Positions 1 through 8,042 of a DNA stretch of 64,000 nt are shown in pieces. The notes under the pieces are model-generated. The model was not told the origin of the DNA and made no database searches. It worked only from the letters and a program-made list of their open reading frames with translations. Position numbers and translations under genes: made by a program. How positions within the stretch are numbered: the stretch's first letter is position 1; the number at the start of each line of letters is the position of its first letter. The stretch is from positions 372,001 through 436,000 of the forward strand of contig CAWFLD010000002.1 in assembly GCA_963816555.1 (NCBI GenBank), written 5' to 3'. The stretch is from Lutibaculum sp963816555 (GTDB lineage: Bacteria > Pseudomonadota > Alphaproteobacteria > Rhizobiales > Tepidamorphaceae).

Positions 1-1511
1 CGGACCTGCAGGACGCGCGCGTGGTGCCGGTGCGCGAGACGGTCGACCAGAAGATCTCCGCGCCGTTCCCGCGCCGCTCGATCCGGCTCGGCACGATCGG
101 CCTCGGCGGCCGGCCGGTGCCGATCCTCCTGCAGCGCTTCGAGGTCCCGTCGGGTGAACGGATATGGGCCTTCTCGCCCTTCACCGTCGACCATATCGAC
201 CGGCTCTACGACGAGCACGGGCCGGGCCTGCTCGAGCGTCACCTGCCGGACTATTCGAAGTGGGGCGGCTACGGCGCCATCGCGCTGTGGGAATGGGCCG
301 TGCTCGCCGCGCTCATGGGCGGAGCCGTCCTCCTGCAGGCCATCATCCACCGCGTCCTGCGCTTCTTCGTGCGGCTGGCGAACCGGGACTGGGCCGAGGC
401 CGCGTTCGACTGCTGCCAGCGCCCGCTGAGCTGGCTCCTGGCTGCCTGCGCGCTCCTCGCCGCGGCGAAGTTCCTGCTGCCGCTCGACGGCACGCTGACG
501 AGCCACATCGACGTCGTGCTCGTGGCGCTGATCTTCCTGCTCGCCACCTGGGCGACCTCGCGCATCGCGACGGCGGTGACGACGACGCTGGCGCGCCGCG
601 GGCCCGCCGCCGACCCGGACGGCGAGCAGCTCGCCAGGACCTACCAGACGAACATCGCCGTCATGCGGCGCGTCGTGCTGTTCCTGGCCGCGATCGTCGG
701 CGTCGGCGTGATCCTGTCCTACCTCGACATCTTCAACTCGATCGGCGTCTCGCTGCTCGCCTCGACGGGCGCCTTCGCGGTCCTGCTGGGCCTCGCGGCG
801 CGACCGGTGCTGACCGGCCTCGTCGAATCCGTGCAGATCGCGCTGACGAAGCCGATCGAGATCGGCGACGTGATCGAGATCGACGGCAACTGGGGCCGGA
901 TCGAGGACATCCGCTTCATGTACTCGGTGCTGCGCGACTGGACCCAGAAGCGCATCATCATCCCGCACACCCACCTCCTCACCACGCCGTTCGAGAACTG
1001 GTCGAAGAAGGACATGACGGTCAGCCGCATCATCGAGCTGCCCGTCGACCTCGGCACCGACCTCGACGCGCTGCGCGAGTTCTTCCTCGGCCTGATGAAG
1101 GACGACCCGCGCTGGGCCGACAGCGAGCGCGAGATCAACGTCGCGGAGATCACCAGCGACTCGATCCGGGTCTGGGTCTGGGTCACCGCCCGCAACGCCA
1201 CCGATTCCTGGTACCTCGCCGCCGACGTCCGCGAGGCGCTGATCAAGTGGCTGCAGCAGCAGGGCGGCCGCTTCCTGCCGCACGAGCGCCACTTCGTCTC
1301 CCGCGACGGGCCCCACTCGGCTGCGCAGGCGGACGGAGGGACCGCGGAGGGGCAGGATCCCGATGGCCAGGACGCCGGGGAGGAGGACGCCGGGGAGGAA
1401 GACAGCGGGGACGAAGAGACCGGGGACGAAGAGACGGGCGACGAGGACACGGGCGACGAGGAGGCCGTGACGGAGGAGCGCCGGCGCCGCGCGGCGGCCG
1501 GCCGGGCCTGA
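1..1511 (+). CDS. MscS-family mechanosensitive ion channel (5' partial) with acidic repeat tail
   Basis: Small-conductance mechanosensitive channel protein of the inner membrane, expected to release solutes under hypo-osmotic stress. The reading frame is open to the first base of the window, so the true start lies upstream; a GTG at 21 is only the first in-window candidate. Counting from it, hydrophobic segments lie near residues 88-110, 135-153, 162-182, 216-234 and 241-265. The last is the Gly/Ala-rich pore helix (GVSLLASTGAFAVLLGLAARP), followed by the beta domain with PIEIGDVIEIDGNWGRIEDI near 278-297. After residue 440 the protein ends in an acidic low-complexity tail built from G-(E/D)-E-(D/E)-(A/S/T) repeats and then an Arg-rich end. 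The family assignment is firm; the tail is not a usual part of the fold. Confidence 0.9.
   Translation, partial: DLQDARVVPVRETVDQKISAPFPRRSIRLGTIGLGGRPVPILLQRFEVPSGERIWAFSPFTVDHIDRLYDEHGPGLLERHLPDYSKWGGYGAIALWEWAVLAALMGGAVLLQAIIHRVLRFFVRLANRDWAEAAFDCCQRPLSWLLAACALLAAAKFLLPLDGTLTSHIDVVLVALIFLLATWATSRIATAVTTTLARRGPAADPDGEQLARTYQTNIAVMRRVVLFLAAIVGVGVILSYLDIFNSIGVSLLASTGAFAVLLGLAARPVLTGLVESVQIALTKPIEIGDVIEIDGNWGRIEDIRFMYSVLRDWTQKRIIIPHTHLLTTPFENWSKKDMTVSRIIELPVDLGTDLDALREFFLGLMKDDPRWADSEREINVAEITSDSIRVWVWVTARNATDSWYLAADVREALIKWLQQQGGRFLPHERHFVSRDGPHSAAQADGGTAEGQDPDGQDAGEEDAGEEDSGDEETGDEETGDEDTGDEEAVTEERRRRAAAGRA
1371..1468 (+). repeat. Degenerate 15-nt tandem repeat coding the acidic tail of the MscS protein
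   Basis: Six or so imperfect copies of a 15-base unit (of the form gaggacgccggggag or gacgaagagaccggg) run in frame through the end of the channel gene, giving repeated pentapeptides such as GEEDA, GDEET and GDEDT. Repeats of this kind expand and contract by slippage, so tail length may vary among strains. Confidence 0.75.
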
Positions 1512-1539
1512 GCGTCAGTTCTGCTGGTCGACTGGTGGT

Positions 1540-2544
1540 CTACTGGCCGGCGCCCGGGGAGGAGGGCTCGCTCGTCGTGCCGAAATAGCACTGGCCGGTG
1601 ATGCGGCTGATCGCGTCGCGCTCCTCGTTCGTCAGGTCGGTCGAGCGCAGAAGCGGCCACAGGCCCTCGCGGTCGAAGCCGTCCGCGGAGCAGGTGCACA
1701 TGCCGCGGCAGACGCCGCGGTCGCCGCCGCTGCGCACGCAGCTCGCCTCGCAGCTCTGCATGAACGCCGCCCGCTCCATCGCCGGGCTCGGCGGAAAGAC
1801 CGACGCGATGACGTACAGGCTGCCGAACAGCACGGGCTGGTGCAGGAGGTAGATGACGAGCGTCCAGCGGCCGACTCTGGTGAGCCAGCGCGACGGGGCG
1901 AAGCGCGGCTGCCACCGGCGCACCGTCGCCTCGAGCCGGCTGCCGAGGACGAGCCGCGCGAGCACGATGCCGAAGAGCGTCACCCCGAACCAGGGGAACA
2001 GCGGCTCGTAGTCGTTCGTCACCGGCACGTCCCGCACCATGCCGATCCAGGCGAGCCAGCGCGTGTCGAGGGCGGGCAGCGCGACCCACAGCGGCATGAG
2101 CAGGACGACGAGCGCGACGGCCGCCACGATCCAGGCCGGCAGCCGCAGGAAGGGCAGGGCGAGCACGCTGAACAGCGCGATCGCGTGCAGGATCCCGAAG
2201 AAGACGAAGGCCTGCGGGAAGACGATCCACGTGGCGAGGCTGATCGCCGCCGCGGCACCGGCGATGATGCCGAGGCGCTTGCCGAAGGCGCGCCACCTGA
2301 TGCCGTCGCGGTGGGCCAGCACGAGGCCGACCCCGACGAGGGCGAGGAAGGTGCCCGCGAGCAGGCGCGCAAAGCCGCGCCACACCGGCTGCGCCGCCAC
2401 GTCGGTGGCGATGTAGTGGAAGAAGCCGAGATCCCAGGAGAAGTGGTAGAACACCACGCCGACGATCGCGAGGCCGCGCACGAGGTCGACCAGCGCGAAG
2501 CGCGGGGCCCGCGCCGGGGCGGTGGTCATCGAGCCGTATGTCAT
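1540..2544 (-). CDS. DUF1624 (HGSNAT-like) multi-pass membrane acyltransferase with Cys-rich tail
   Basis: A 334-residue polytopic inner-membrane protein of the DUF1624/heparan-alpha-glucosaminide acetyltransferase-like family, thought to move acyl groups across the membrane; the substrate is unknown. Visible are the family N-terminus FALVDLVRGLAIVGVVFYHF near residues 16-35, the GILHAIALFSVL helix, and about seven membrane segments. Unusually, residues from about 265 to the end form a soluble Cys-rich tail with the spacing C-x3-C, C-x3-C-x-C and a further GQCYFG. The start at 2544 gives MTYGSMTTAP; the Met six residues in (2529) is an equally good start. It converges with the preceding channel gene across only 28 bases. 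Confidence 0.8.
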   Translation of the reverse strand: MTYGSMTTAPARAPRFALVDLVRGLAIVGVVFYHFSWDLGFFHYIATDVAAQPVWRGFARLLAGTFLALVGVGLVLAHRDGIRWRAFGKRLGIIAGAAAAISLATWIVFPQAFVFFGILHAIALFSVLALPFLRLPAWIVAAVALVVLLMPLWVALPALDTRWLAWIGMVRDVPVTNDYEPLFPWFGVTLFGIVLARLVLGSRLEATVRRWQPRFAPSRWLTRVGRWTLVIYLLHQPVLFGSLYVIASVFPPSPAMERAAFMQSCEASCVRSGGDRGVCRGMCTCSADGFDREGLWPLLRSTDLTNEERDAISRITGQCYFGTTSEPSSPGAGQ

Positions 2545-2572
2545 TCAGCCTTGGCCTTCCGTGGGCGGCGGG

Positions 2573-4360
2573 TCAGGCGGGAATGACAAGTCGCCGGCCG
2601 GCGGTCAAGCGGAGGCGTGCCTCCCGACGGAGTGGCCGCCGGTCGCCCCGGCGGCGGCCGCGGCCTCGTCGACCTCGCGGTGGGCGGTGTCGAGGGCGGC
2701 CTCGAGCGAGGCGTGGAAGCGCGCCGCCGGCGGGCACACGCCGTGGGCCTTGAGCAGCGCCTCCGACTTCGCGTGGGTGCCGACGATGTGGACCGTCGCG
2801 CCGCGCCGGCGCGGCCTTGCGGGCGAAGGCCGAGATCGTCGCGGCGGCGGTGGAATCGATCATCGGCGCCTCGCTGAGGTCGAGCACGAAGGCCTTCGGG
2901 TGCTCCTGGATGCGGTCGAGGACGATGCCGACCTTCGAGGCGGCGCCGAAGAAGAAGGCGCCGGACACCCGCACCACCGCCACGTCGGGATCGGTGGCGA
3001 GCGCGGTGTCGTAGCGGTGGCCGGCCGGCCGCGGCTCGTCGGCGACGTCCTCCTCGCGCAGCGAGTGGATGCTCTCGACCTCCATCTCCTGCGCCATCCG
3101 GTGCAGGAACAGGAGCGCCGACAGCGCGAAGCCGACCAGGATGCCCTCCGTCAGGTCGCGGAACACGGTGAGCAGGAAGGTGGCCATCAGCACCGCGGCG
3201 TCGCCCCAGGAGGCGCGCACCAGCGTCGCGAACTCGTGCTTCTCCGCCATGTTCCAGGCGACGACGGCGAGCACGCCGGCCAGCGAGGCGAGCGGGATGT
3301 AGCTCGCCAGCGGCGCCGCCACGAGCATGAAGAGCAGCAGGAACACCGAGTGCAGCATGCCCGAGATCGGCCCGCGGGCGCCGGAGCGCACGTTGGTCGC
3401 GGTGCGGGCGATGGTGCCGGTGACGCAGATGCCGCCGAACAGCGAGGAGGCGACGTTGGCCGCCCCTTGCGCCACGAGCTCGCAGTTCGAGCGGTGGCGC
3501 CGGCCGGTCATGGAATCGGCGACGACGGCCGAGAGCAGGCTCTCGATCGAGCCGAGCAGGGCGAAGGCGATCGCCGAGGGCATCAGCGCGACGACCCGCG
3601 CGAGGCTGATGTCGGGCAGGCTCGGCGCGGGCAGCGAGCGGGGGATGCCGCCGAAGCGCGAGCCGATCGTCTCGACCGGCAGCCCGAAGGCGAAGGCGAG
3701 CACCGAGGCGAGGCCGACCGCGATCAGCATGCCCGGCCAGTGCGGCCGGAAGCGGCGGAGCAGGACGATGGTCGCGATCGTGACGGCGGCGATCACCACC
3801 GCCGGCAGGGTGATCGTCGGCAGGGCGGCGAAGAGCGCCTGAAGCTTCGGGATGATCGGGCCGGGCTCGCCGTCCGGCAGCGACAGGCCGAGCAGGCCGC
3901 TGATCTGGCTGGCGAAGATGATCGCGGCGATGCCGGCGGTGAAGCCGACCGTCACGGGGTAGGGCACGTACTTGATGAAGGTGCCGAGCTGCAGGAAGCC
4001 GAGCGCCATCAGGATGAGGCCCGACATGCCGGCGGCGAGCAGGAGCCCGTCCACGCCGAACTGCGCGACCGTCCCCGCCACGAGCACGATGAAGGCGCCG
4101 GCCGGGCCGCCGATCTGGAACCGGCTGCCGCCGAACGCCGAGACGATGAAGCCGCCGACGATCGCCGTGTAGAGGCCGCGGTCGGGCGAGACGCCGGACG
4201 CGATGGCGATCGCCATCGACAGCGGCAGCGCCACGATCGCCACGGTGAGGCCCGCGACCGCGTCGGTGCGCAGGTCCTTCAGGCCGTAGCCCTCCCGCAG
4301 CACGGTCACGAGCTTGGGCGTGAACAGGTCGACGAAGGAGACGTTCTGGGAGGACGGCAT
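2573..4360 (-). CDS. SulP-family anion/sulfate transporter with STAS domain (C-terminus frameshifted)
   Basis: Inner-membrane anion transporter of the SulP (SLC26-like) family, with about twelve hydrophobic segments. Family signatures include GLTVAIVALPLSMAIAIASG near residues 38-57, the GGPAGAF core and SLFGGICVTGTIARTATN. A cytoplasmic STAS domain follows from about residue 445, with VLDLSEAPMIDSTA as its conserved loop. Immediately afterwards the protein turns into an Arg/Pro/Gly-rich string. Removing one base near 2811 restores a normal STAS ending (RRRGATVHIVGTHAKSEALL...) that stops at 2605. The annotated 595-residue end is therefore an artefact or a mutation, and the corrected gene would be 2605-4360. 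It could carry sulfate, bicarbonate or another anion; proximity to cysDNC 9 kb away is only suggestive. Confidence 0.88.
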   Translation of the reverse strand: MPSSQNVSFVDLFTPKLVTVLREGYGLKDLRTDAVAGLTVAIVALPLSMAIAIASGVSPDRGLYTAIVGGFIVSAFGGSRFQIGGPAGAFIVLVAGTVAQFGVDGLLLAAGMSGLILMALGFLQLGTFIKYVPYPVTVGFTAGIAAIIFASQISGLLGLSLPDGEPGPIIPKLQALFAALPTITLPAVVIAAVTIATIVLLRRFRPHWPGMLIAVGLASVLAFAFGLPVETIGSRFGGIPRSLPAPSLPDISLARVVALMPSAIAFALLGSIESLLSAVVADSMTGRRHRSNCELVAQGAANVASSLFGGICVTGTIARTATNVRSGARGPISGMLHSVFLLLFMLVAAPLASYIPLASLAGVLAVVAWNMAEKHEFATLVRASWGDAAVLMATFLLTVFRDLTEGILVGFALSALLFLHRMAQEMEVESIHSLREEDVADEPRPAGHRYDTALATDPDVAVVRVSGAFFFGAASKVGIVLDRIQEHPKAFVLDLSEAPMIDSTAAATISAFARKAAPARRDGPHRRHPREVGGAAQGPRRVPAGGALPRLARGRPRHRPPRGRRGRGRRRGDRRPLRREARLRLTAGRRLVIPA

Positions 4361-4464
4361 CGCAGGGCTTTCGGAGGGCGCGGCCGAAGTGCCGCATCAG
4401 ATTCCTAAGGGGCCACCTTCGGCGCCCGCATTGCGCTGCGTCAATCGGCGCGGCGAAGACGGCC

Positions 4465-5148
4465 TCACTCGGCCGCGACCGGCGTCTCCAGCAGGTTGCG
4501 CTCCACCGTCTTCAGGTGGCGGAGCATCGCCCGCCCGGCGCCGTCGAGGTCGCGGTCCTGGATCGCCGCGACGACGGCGTCGTGCTCCGCGAAGCTGTGG
4601 TGGTCGGCCGGCGGCCGCTCCGGGTTGACGCGCAGCCGCCCCCACACGACCGTCCGCCGCACCTGGTTGAGCGCGTCGAACAGCGCCAGCAGCAGCGTGT
4701 TGTGGGTCGCCTCGGCGATCAGCCGGTGCAGCTGGTTGTCGAAGGTCTCGTACTGCCGCCACGTCTCGGCGGCGCGCGTGTTCTGGACGCACCGGCGCAG
4801 GGCCAGCACGTCGGCCGAGGTGGCGTTGAGGGCCGCCTCGCGCGCGATCATCGGCTCGAGCAGGAGCCTCGTGCGCATGACCTCGGCGGGGTTGGTCCGC
4901 GTCTCGACGTCGCCGAAGGAGAGAACCTCCTCCTGCGGCCTGGCGCCGACGAAGGTGCCCTTGCCGACGTGGCGCCAGAGCTGCCCCTCCCGCTCGAGCA
5001 CCGCGAGCGCCTTGCGCAGGTCGCCGCGGGAGACGCCGAGCTGCTCCGCCAGCTCGCGCTCCGGCGGCAGCCGCGTGTTCGGCGCGGGATCCTGCTGCGC
5101 CAGAAAGGCGCGCAGCTGAACGAGGGCGCTGCGGTCTTCGTCTTCCAT
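4465..5148 (-). CDS. FadR-type GntR transcriptional regulator (FCD domain)
   Basis: A 227-residue DNA-binding regulator. Residues about 5-70 form the GntR winged helix-turn-helix (LPPERELAEQLGVSRGDLRK, then GKGTFVGA). The rest is an all-helical FCD ligand-binding domain with the metal/ligand-site histidines visible in DNQLHRLIAEATHN, in the EHDAVVAAI segment and in MLRHLKT. FCD regulators usually repress neighbouring catabolic genes and are released by a small carboxylic acid. It is divergent from the importer and hydrolase operon starting at 5331. The shared 182-base gap contains TTGGT/ACCAA half-sites, so it very likely controls both itself and that operon. Confidence 0.88.
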   Translation of the reverse strand: MEDEDRSALVQLRAFLAQQDPAPNTRLPPERELAEQLGVSRGDLRKALAVLEREGQLWRHVGKGTFVGARPQEEVLSFGDVETRTNPAEVMRTRLLLEPMIAREAALNATSADVLALRRCVQNTRAAETWRQYETFDNQLHRLIAEATHNTLLLALFDALNQVRRTVVWGRLRVNPERPPADHHSFAEHDAVVAAIQDRDLDGAGRAMLRHLKTVERNLLETPVAAE

Positions 5149-5156
5149 CTCTGCCG

Positions 5157-5176
5157 AACCAATTGATCGATTGGTT
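5157..5176. promoter_or_regulatory. Candidate FCD/GntR operator
   Basis: Two perfectly complementary 7-base arms, AACCAAT and ATTGGTT, separated by six bases, lie 9 bases upstream of the regulator start. The TTGGT/ACCAA half-sites match the TNGT-N(1-3)-ACNA style of FadR-family sites. This is the best candidate autoregulatory operator. Confidence 0.6.
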
Positions 5177-5220
5177 TGGCTATTCGCACGCGGAATATGG
5201 TCGTGTCAACGACAACGCGG

Positions 5221-5282
5221 TTGACCAATGCGGCGCAAGATCGTAACCAATCCAGGTTTGGTCAAACGCCGGCGCAAGATCG
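5221..5282. promoter_or_regulatory. Second operator region: inverted TTGACCAA/TTGGTCAA plus 12-base direct repeat
   Basis: TTGACCAA at 5221-5228 and its reverse complement TTGGTCAA at 5258-5265 flank an AACCAA at 5245-5250. The 12-mer GGCGCAAGATCG is present twice, at 5232-5243 and 5271-5282. This places several half-sites 49-110 bases before the solute-binding-protein start, the right place for repression of the importer operon. Confidence 0.5.
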
Positions 5283-5330
5283 GCGGAGGGTCCGGAAGAC
5301 CGGATCCTCGATCTGAAGGGAGAAACGGCA

Positions 5331-6335
5331 ATGGTGGATTTCACTCGCAGGGCAGTTGCCGGCGCGATCGCCGCCGGCATGGCGCTCGGAGCGGTCTTGG
5401 TGCCGGGCGCGACGCCGGCACAGGCGCAGTCCGAGCCGATCAAGATCGCCTTCGGCGACATCGCGACCGTCGAGACGCTGGGCTTCCTCGCCGCCATCGA
5501 GCGGACGAAGGAAGCGGGCGTGCCGGTGGACGTGACCTTCTTCAAGTCCGAGGACGTCGCCGCGCAGGCGGTCGTGTCCGGCCAGTCCGACATCGGCGTC
5601 GGCACGCCCTACGCGCTGCTGCAGAAGGTCAAGGCGCCGATCCGCATGTTCTACCGGTTGAGCCGGCTGCGCTTCTTCCCGGTCGTGAACACGGAAGCCT
5701 ACAAGGACTGGAAGGACCTCGACGGCCAGGAGATCACCGTGCACTCGCGCGGCTCGGGCACCGAGGCGCTGATGAAGCTGATGGCCCAGAAGAAGGGCAT
5801 CGAGTACGCCGGCATCAGCTACGTGCCGGGCTCCGAGGTGCGCGCCGGCGCCATGCTCCAGGGCAACATCAAGGCGACGATCGTCGATGCGAGCGCCTGG
5901 CGCCTCCTGCAGGAGAAGGGCGGCGACAAGTTCAAGGTCCTGCCCATGGAGGGCGTCGACGCGACCGACGAGGCGCTCTACGCCAACACGAGCTTCCTCG
6001 AGAAGCGCAAGGACGACGTGACCGTCCTCGTCGAGCAGCTCCTGAAGACGTGGCAGGAGATCAACAAGAACCCCGAGGTCGTGGCCGACCTGCGCGAGAA
6101 GTACGGCCTTCTCCCGGACCTGCCGTCCGACCTCGAGGGCGAGGTGGTCACCTACTACAAGGACGCGGTGGCGAACGACCTCTTCCCGAACGACGGCGGC
6201 AGCCCCGACGGCGCGAAGTCCGACTTCGAGTTCTACACCGCCGCGGGCCAGCTCCAGGGCGAGGCGGGCGACCTCAAGGTCGACGACTTCTGGGACTTCG
6301 ACCCGCTCGACGCTGCCCACAAGGGCATGAAGTAG
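5331..6335 (+). CDS. ABC importer periplasmic solute-binding protein (SsuA/TauA/NMT1-like)
   Basis: Periplasmic receptor of an importer in the nitrate/sulfonate/taurine/thiamine-precursor class. The 334-residue product begins with a clear signal peptide (RR near the N-terminus, hydrophobic stretch, cleavage near AQAQSEP at about 33). It continues with the two-lobed fold, recognised from IKIAFGDIATVETLGFLAA, GQSDIGVGTPYALLQK and the HSRGSGTEALMKLMA phosphate/acid-binding-like loop. A GGGAGA Shine-Dalgarno precedes the ATG. It is the first gene of a five-gene operon ending in a fumarylpyruvate-hydrolase-like enzyme, so the ligand is probably a small organic acid or aromatic-derived compound rather than taurine. 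This substrate idea is inference. Confidence 0.85.
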   Translation: MVDFTRRAVAGAIAAGMALGAVLVPGATPAQAQSEPIKIAFGDIATVETLGFLAAIERTKEAGVPVDVTFFKSEDVAAQAVVSGQSDIGVGTPYALLQKVKAPIRMFYRLSRLRFFPVVNTEAYKDWKDLDGQEITVHSRGSGTEALMKLMAQKKGIEYAGISYVPGSEVRAGAMLQGNIKATIVDASAWRLLQEKGGDKFKVLPMEGVDATDEALYANTSFLEKRKDDVTVLVEQLLKTWQEINKNPEVVADLREKYGLLPDLPSDLEGEVVTYYKDAVANDLFPNDGGSPDGAKSDFEFYTAAGQLQGEAGDLKVDDFWDFDPLDAAHKGMK

Positions 6336-6381
6336 GGCGGGCCGCGAGGTCCGCTGGATGGGCGACGATCCGGAGAACCAG

Positions 6382-7210
6382 ATGGCTTCCGCGCAGACCG
6401 TCATGCAGGACACGGGCGTGGAGGGCGGCCTCGGCCGCTCTCCCGGCCTCTTCACCCGGATACGCCGGAGCACGCTGTTCTGGCGCCTCGTCTCGATCGC
6501 CGCGGTGTGCCTCGGCCTGGGAGATCGCCGGCCGCGTGCCGATCAGCTTCGCCTTCCCGACCTTCCTCGACACGGCCGCAGCGTTCGGCCGCATGGTCGC
6601 CGACGGCTCGCTGCCGGCGGCCTATCTGAAGACGCTCGAGCCGCTCGTCCTCGGCGTGGTGCTGTCGACGGTGCTCGGCATCGCGATCGGCATCGCGATG
6701 GGCCTGCGCGACGACGCGGAATGGCTTGCCCTCCCGGTGTTCGTCGTGATGCAGGCGGCGCCGATGGCCGCCCTCATCCCGCTCGTCACCTTCGTCTACG
6801 GCATCGGCCTGACCGCGAAGGTGCTGGCGGTGGTCATGCTGTCGCTGCCGGTGATCGTGCTGAACAGCTACAAGGCGGTGCGCAACGTCAACCCGTCGCT
6901 CGTCGCCATGTGCCGCTCGTTCCAGGGCAGCCGCGCGCAGCAGGTCCGCAAGATCATCATCCCCGAGGCGAGCCCGATGATCTTCGCCGGGCTGCGCCTC
7001 GGCGTGGCCGCCGGCTTCATCGGCGTCGTGCTCGCCGAGCTTCTGATCACGCCGACCGGGATCGGCGACCTCATCACCTATCACCAGTCGGTTGCCGAGT
7101 ACGCCGAGATGTACGCGGTGATCGCCTCCATCATCGTCTTCGCGGCGGCGACGGTCGGGCTCCTCGAGCGCGCGGAGACCTCGCTGTTCCGGCCGGACAA
7201 GCGGAGCTGA
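6382..7210 (+). pseudogene. ABC importer permease (SsuC/TauC-like), one frameshift near 6519
   Basis: Inner-membrane permease of the importer, about 275 residues when read through. The N-terminal part (MASAQTVMQDTGVEGGL..., start ATG 6382 behind a GGAG Shine-Dalgarno; 6358 is an alternative) runs in one frame. From WEIAGRVPISFAFPTFL onward the sequence continues in the next frame. The join is an extra G in ctcGgcctggg near 6519. The second part has six hydrophobic segments and the permease EAA-type loop (CRSFQGSRAQQVRKIIIPEA), where the ATPase docks. The rest is well conserved, so this is most probably a sequencing error in a working gene. The ATPase follows 6 bases later. Confidence 0.8.
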
Positions 7211-7216
7211 CACGAC

Positions 7217-8038
7217 ATGAACGCTGCAACCGCCACGCTCGAGCGCACCTCGCCGCAGGCCGTCCCGCGCCCCGACGCCCCCGCGGACATCATCGAGGTC
7301 CGCGGCATCACCAAGCGCTACACCTCCGACGTGCTGGCGCTGAAGGACATCAACCTGACCTTCGAGGAGGGCCGGCTCACGAGCCTTCTCGGGCCCTCGG
7401 GCTGCGGCAAGACCACGCTCCTCAAGATCATCGCCGGGCTGCTCGAGCCGACCTCGGGCGAGGTCTACGTGAAGGGCAGGAAGGTGACGGGGCCGGGCCC
7501 CGAGCGGGCCTTCGTCTTCCAGGACTTCGCGCTGATGCCGTGGGCGACCGTGCTGCGCAACGCGGCCTTCGGCCTCGAGCTGCAGGGCAGGCCGCAGGCC
7601 GAGCGCAACGACGTCGCCCGCCACTACATCGAGGAGGTCGGGCTCAAGGGCTTCGAGGACAAGTACCCGCACGAGCTGTCGGGCGGGATGCGCCAGCGCG
7701 TCGGCCTCGCCCGGGCGCTCGCCGTCAACGCCGACGTCCTCCTGATGGACGAGCCGTTCTCGGCCGTCGACGAGCAGACCCGGCGCAAGTTCCAGGAGGA
7801 CCTGATCCGGCTGCGCGAGGTGGAGAACAAGACCTTCATCTTCGTCACGCACTCGATCGAGGAGGCGGTCTACGTCTCCGACCGGATCGTCATGCTGTCG
7901 CCGCGGCCGGGCCGGCTGTCGCACGACATCAGGCCCGACATCGTGCGCGAGGGCGATCCCGACGCCATCCGCCGCCACCCGGTCTATCTCGACACGGTCG
8001 AGGAGATCTGGCGCGCGCTCAAGACCTACGTGGAGTGA
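7217..8038 (+). CDS. ABC importer ATP-binding protein (SsuB/TauB-like)
   Basis: Cytoplasmic ATPase that powers the importer; 273 residues. Walker A is GPSGCGKTTLL near residues 58-68, the Q-loop lies in FVFQDFALMPW, the ABC signature is LSGGMRQRVGLARAL near 154-168, Walker B is VLLMDEPFSAVD, and the switch histidine is in FVTHSIEEA. It lies between two permease genes, so the transporter is probably a heterodimeric-permease system rather than the usual homodimer. Confidence 0.93.
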   Translation: MNAATATLERTSPQAVPRPDAPADIIEVRGITKRYTSDVLALKDINLTFEEGRLTSLLGPSGCGKTTLLKIIAGLLEPTSGEVYVKGRKVTGPGPERAFVFQDFALMPWATVLRNAAFGLELQGRPQAERNDVARHYIEEVGLKGFEDKYPHELSGGMRQRVGLARALAVNADVLLMDEPFSAVDEQTRRKFQEDLIRLREVENKTFIFVTHSIEEAVYVSDRIVMLSPRPGRLSHDIRPDIVREGDPDAIRRHPVYLDTVEEIWRALKTYVE

Positions 8039-8042
8039 CGCC

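Noticed and set aside
1371..1468. CRISPR-like repeat array
   Set aside because: The repeats are contiguous, 15 bases long and in frame inside a gene, with no spacers.
2522..4408. 628-codon plus-strand frame over the SulP gene
   Set aside because: Composition is that of an antisense shadow, and the minus strand encodes a clear SulP transporter.
5228..7210. A single 660-codon frame running through the solute-binding protein and permease
   Set aside because: Only its last third is protein-like (the permease after the frameshift); the front overlaps the solute-binding protein in the wrong frame.
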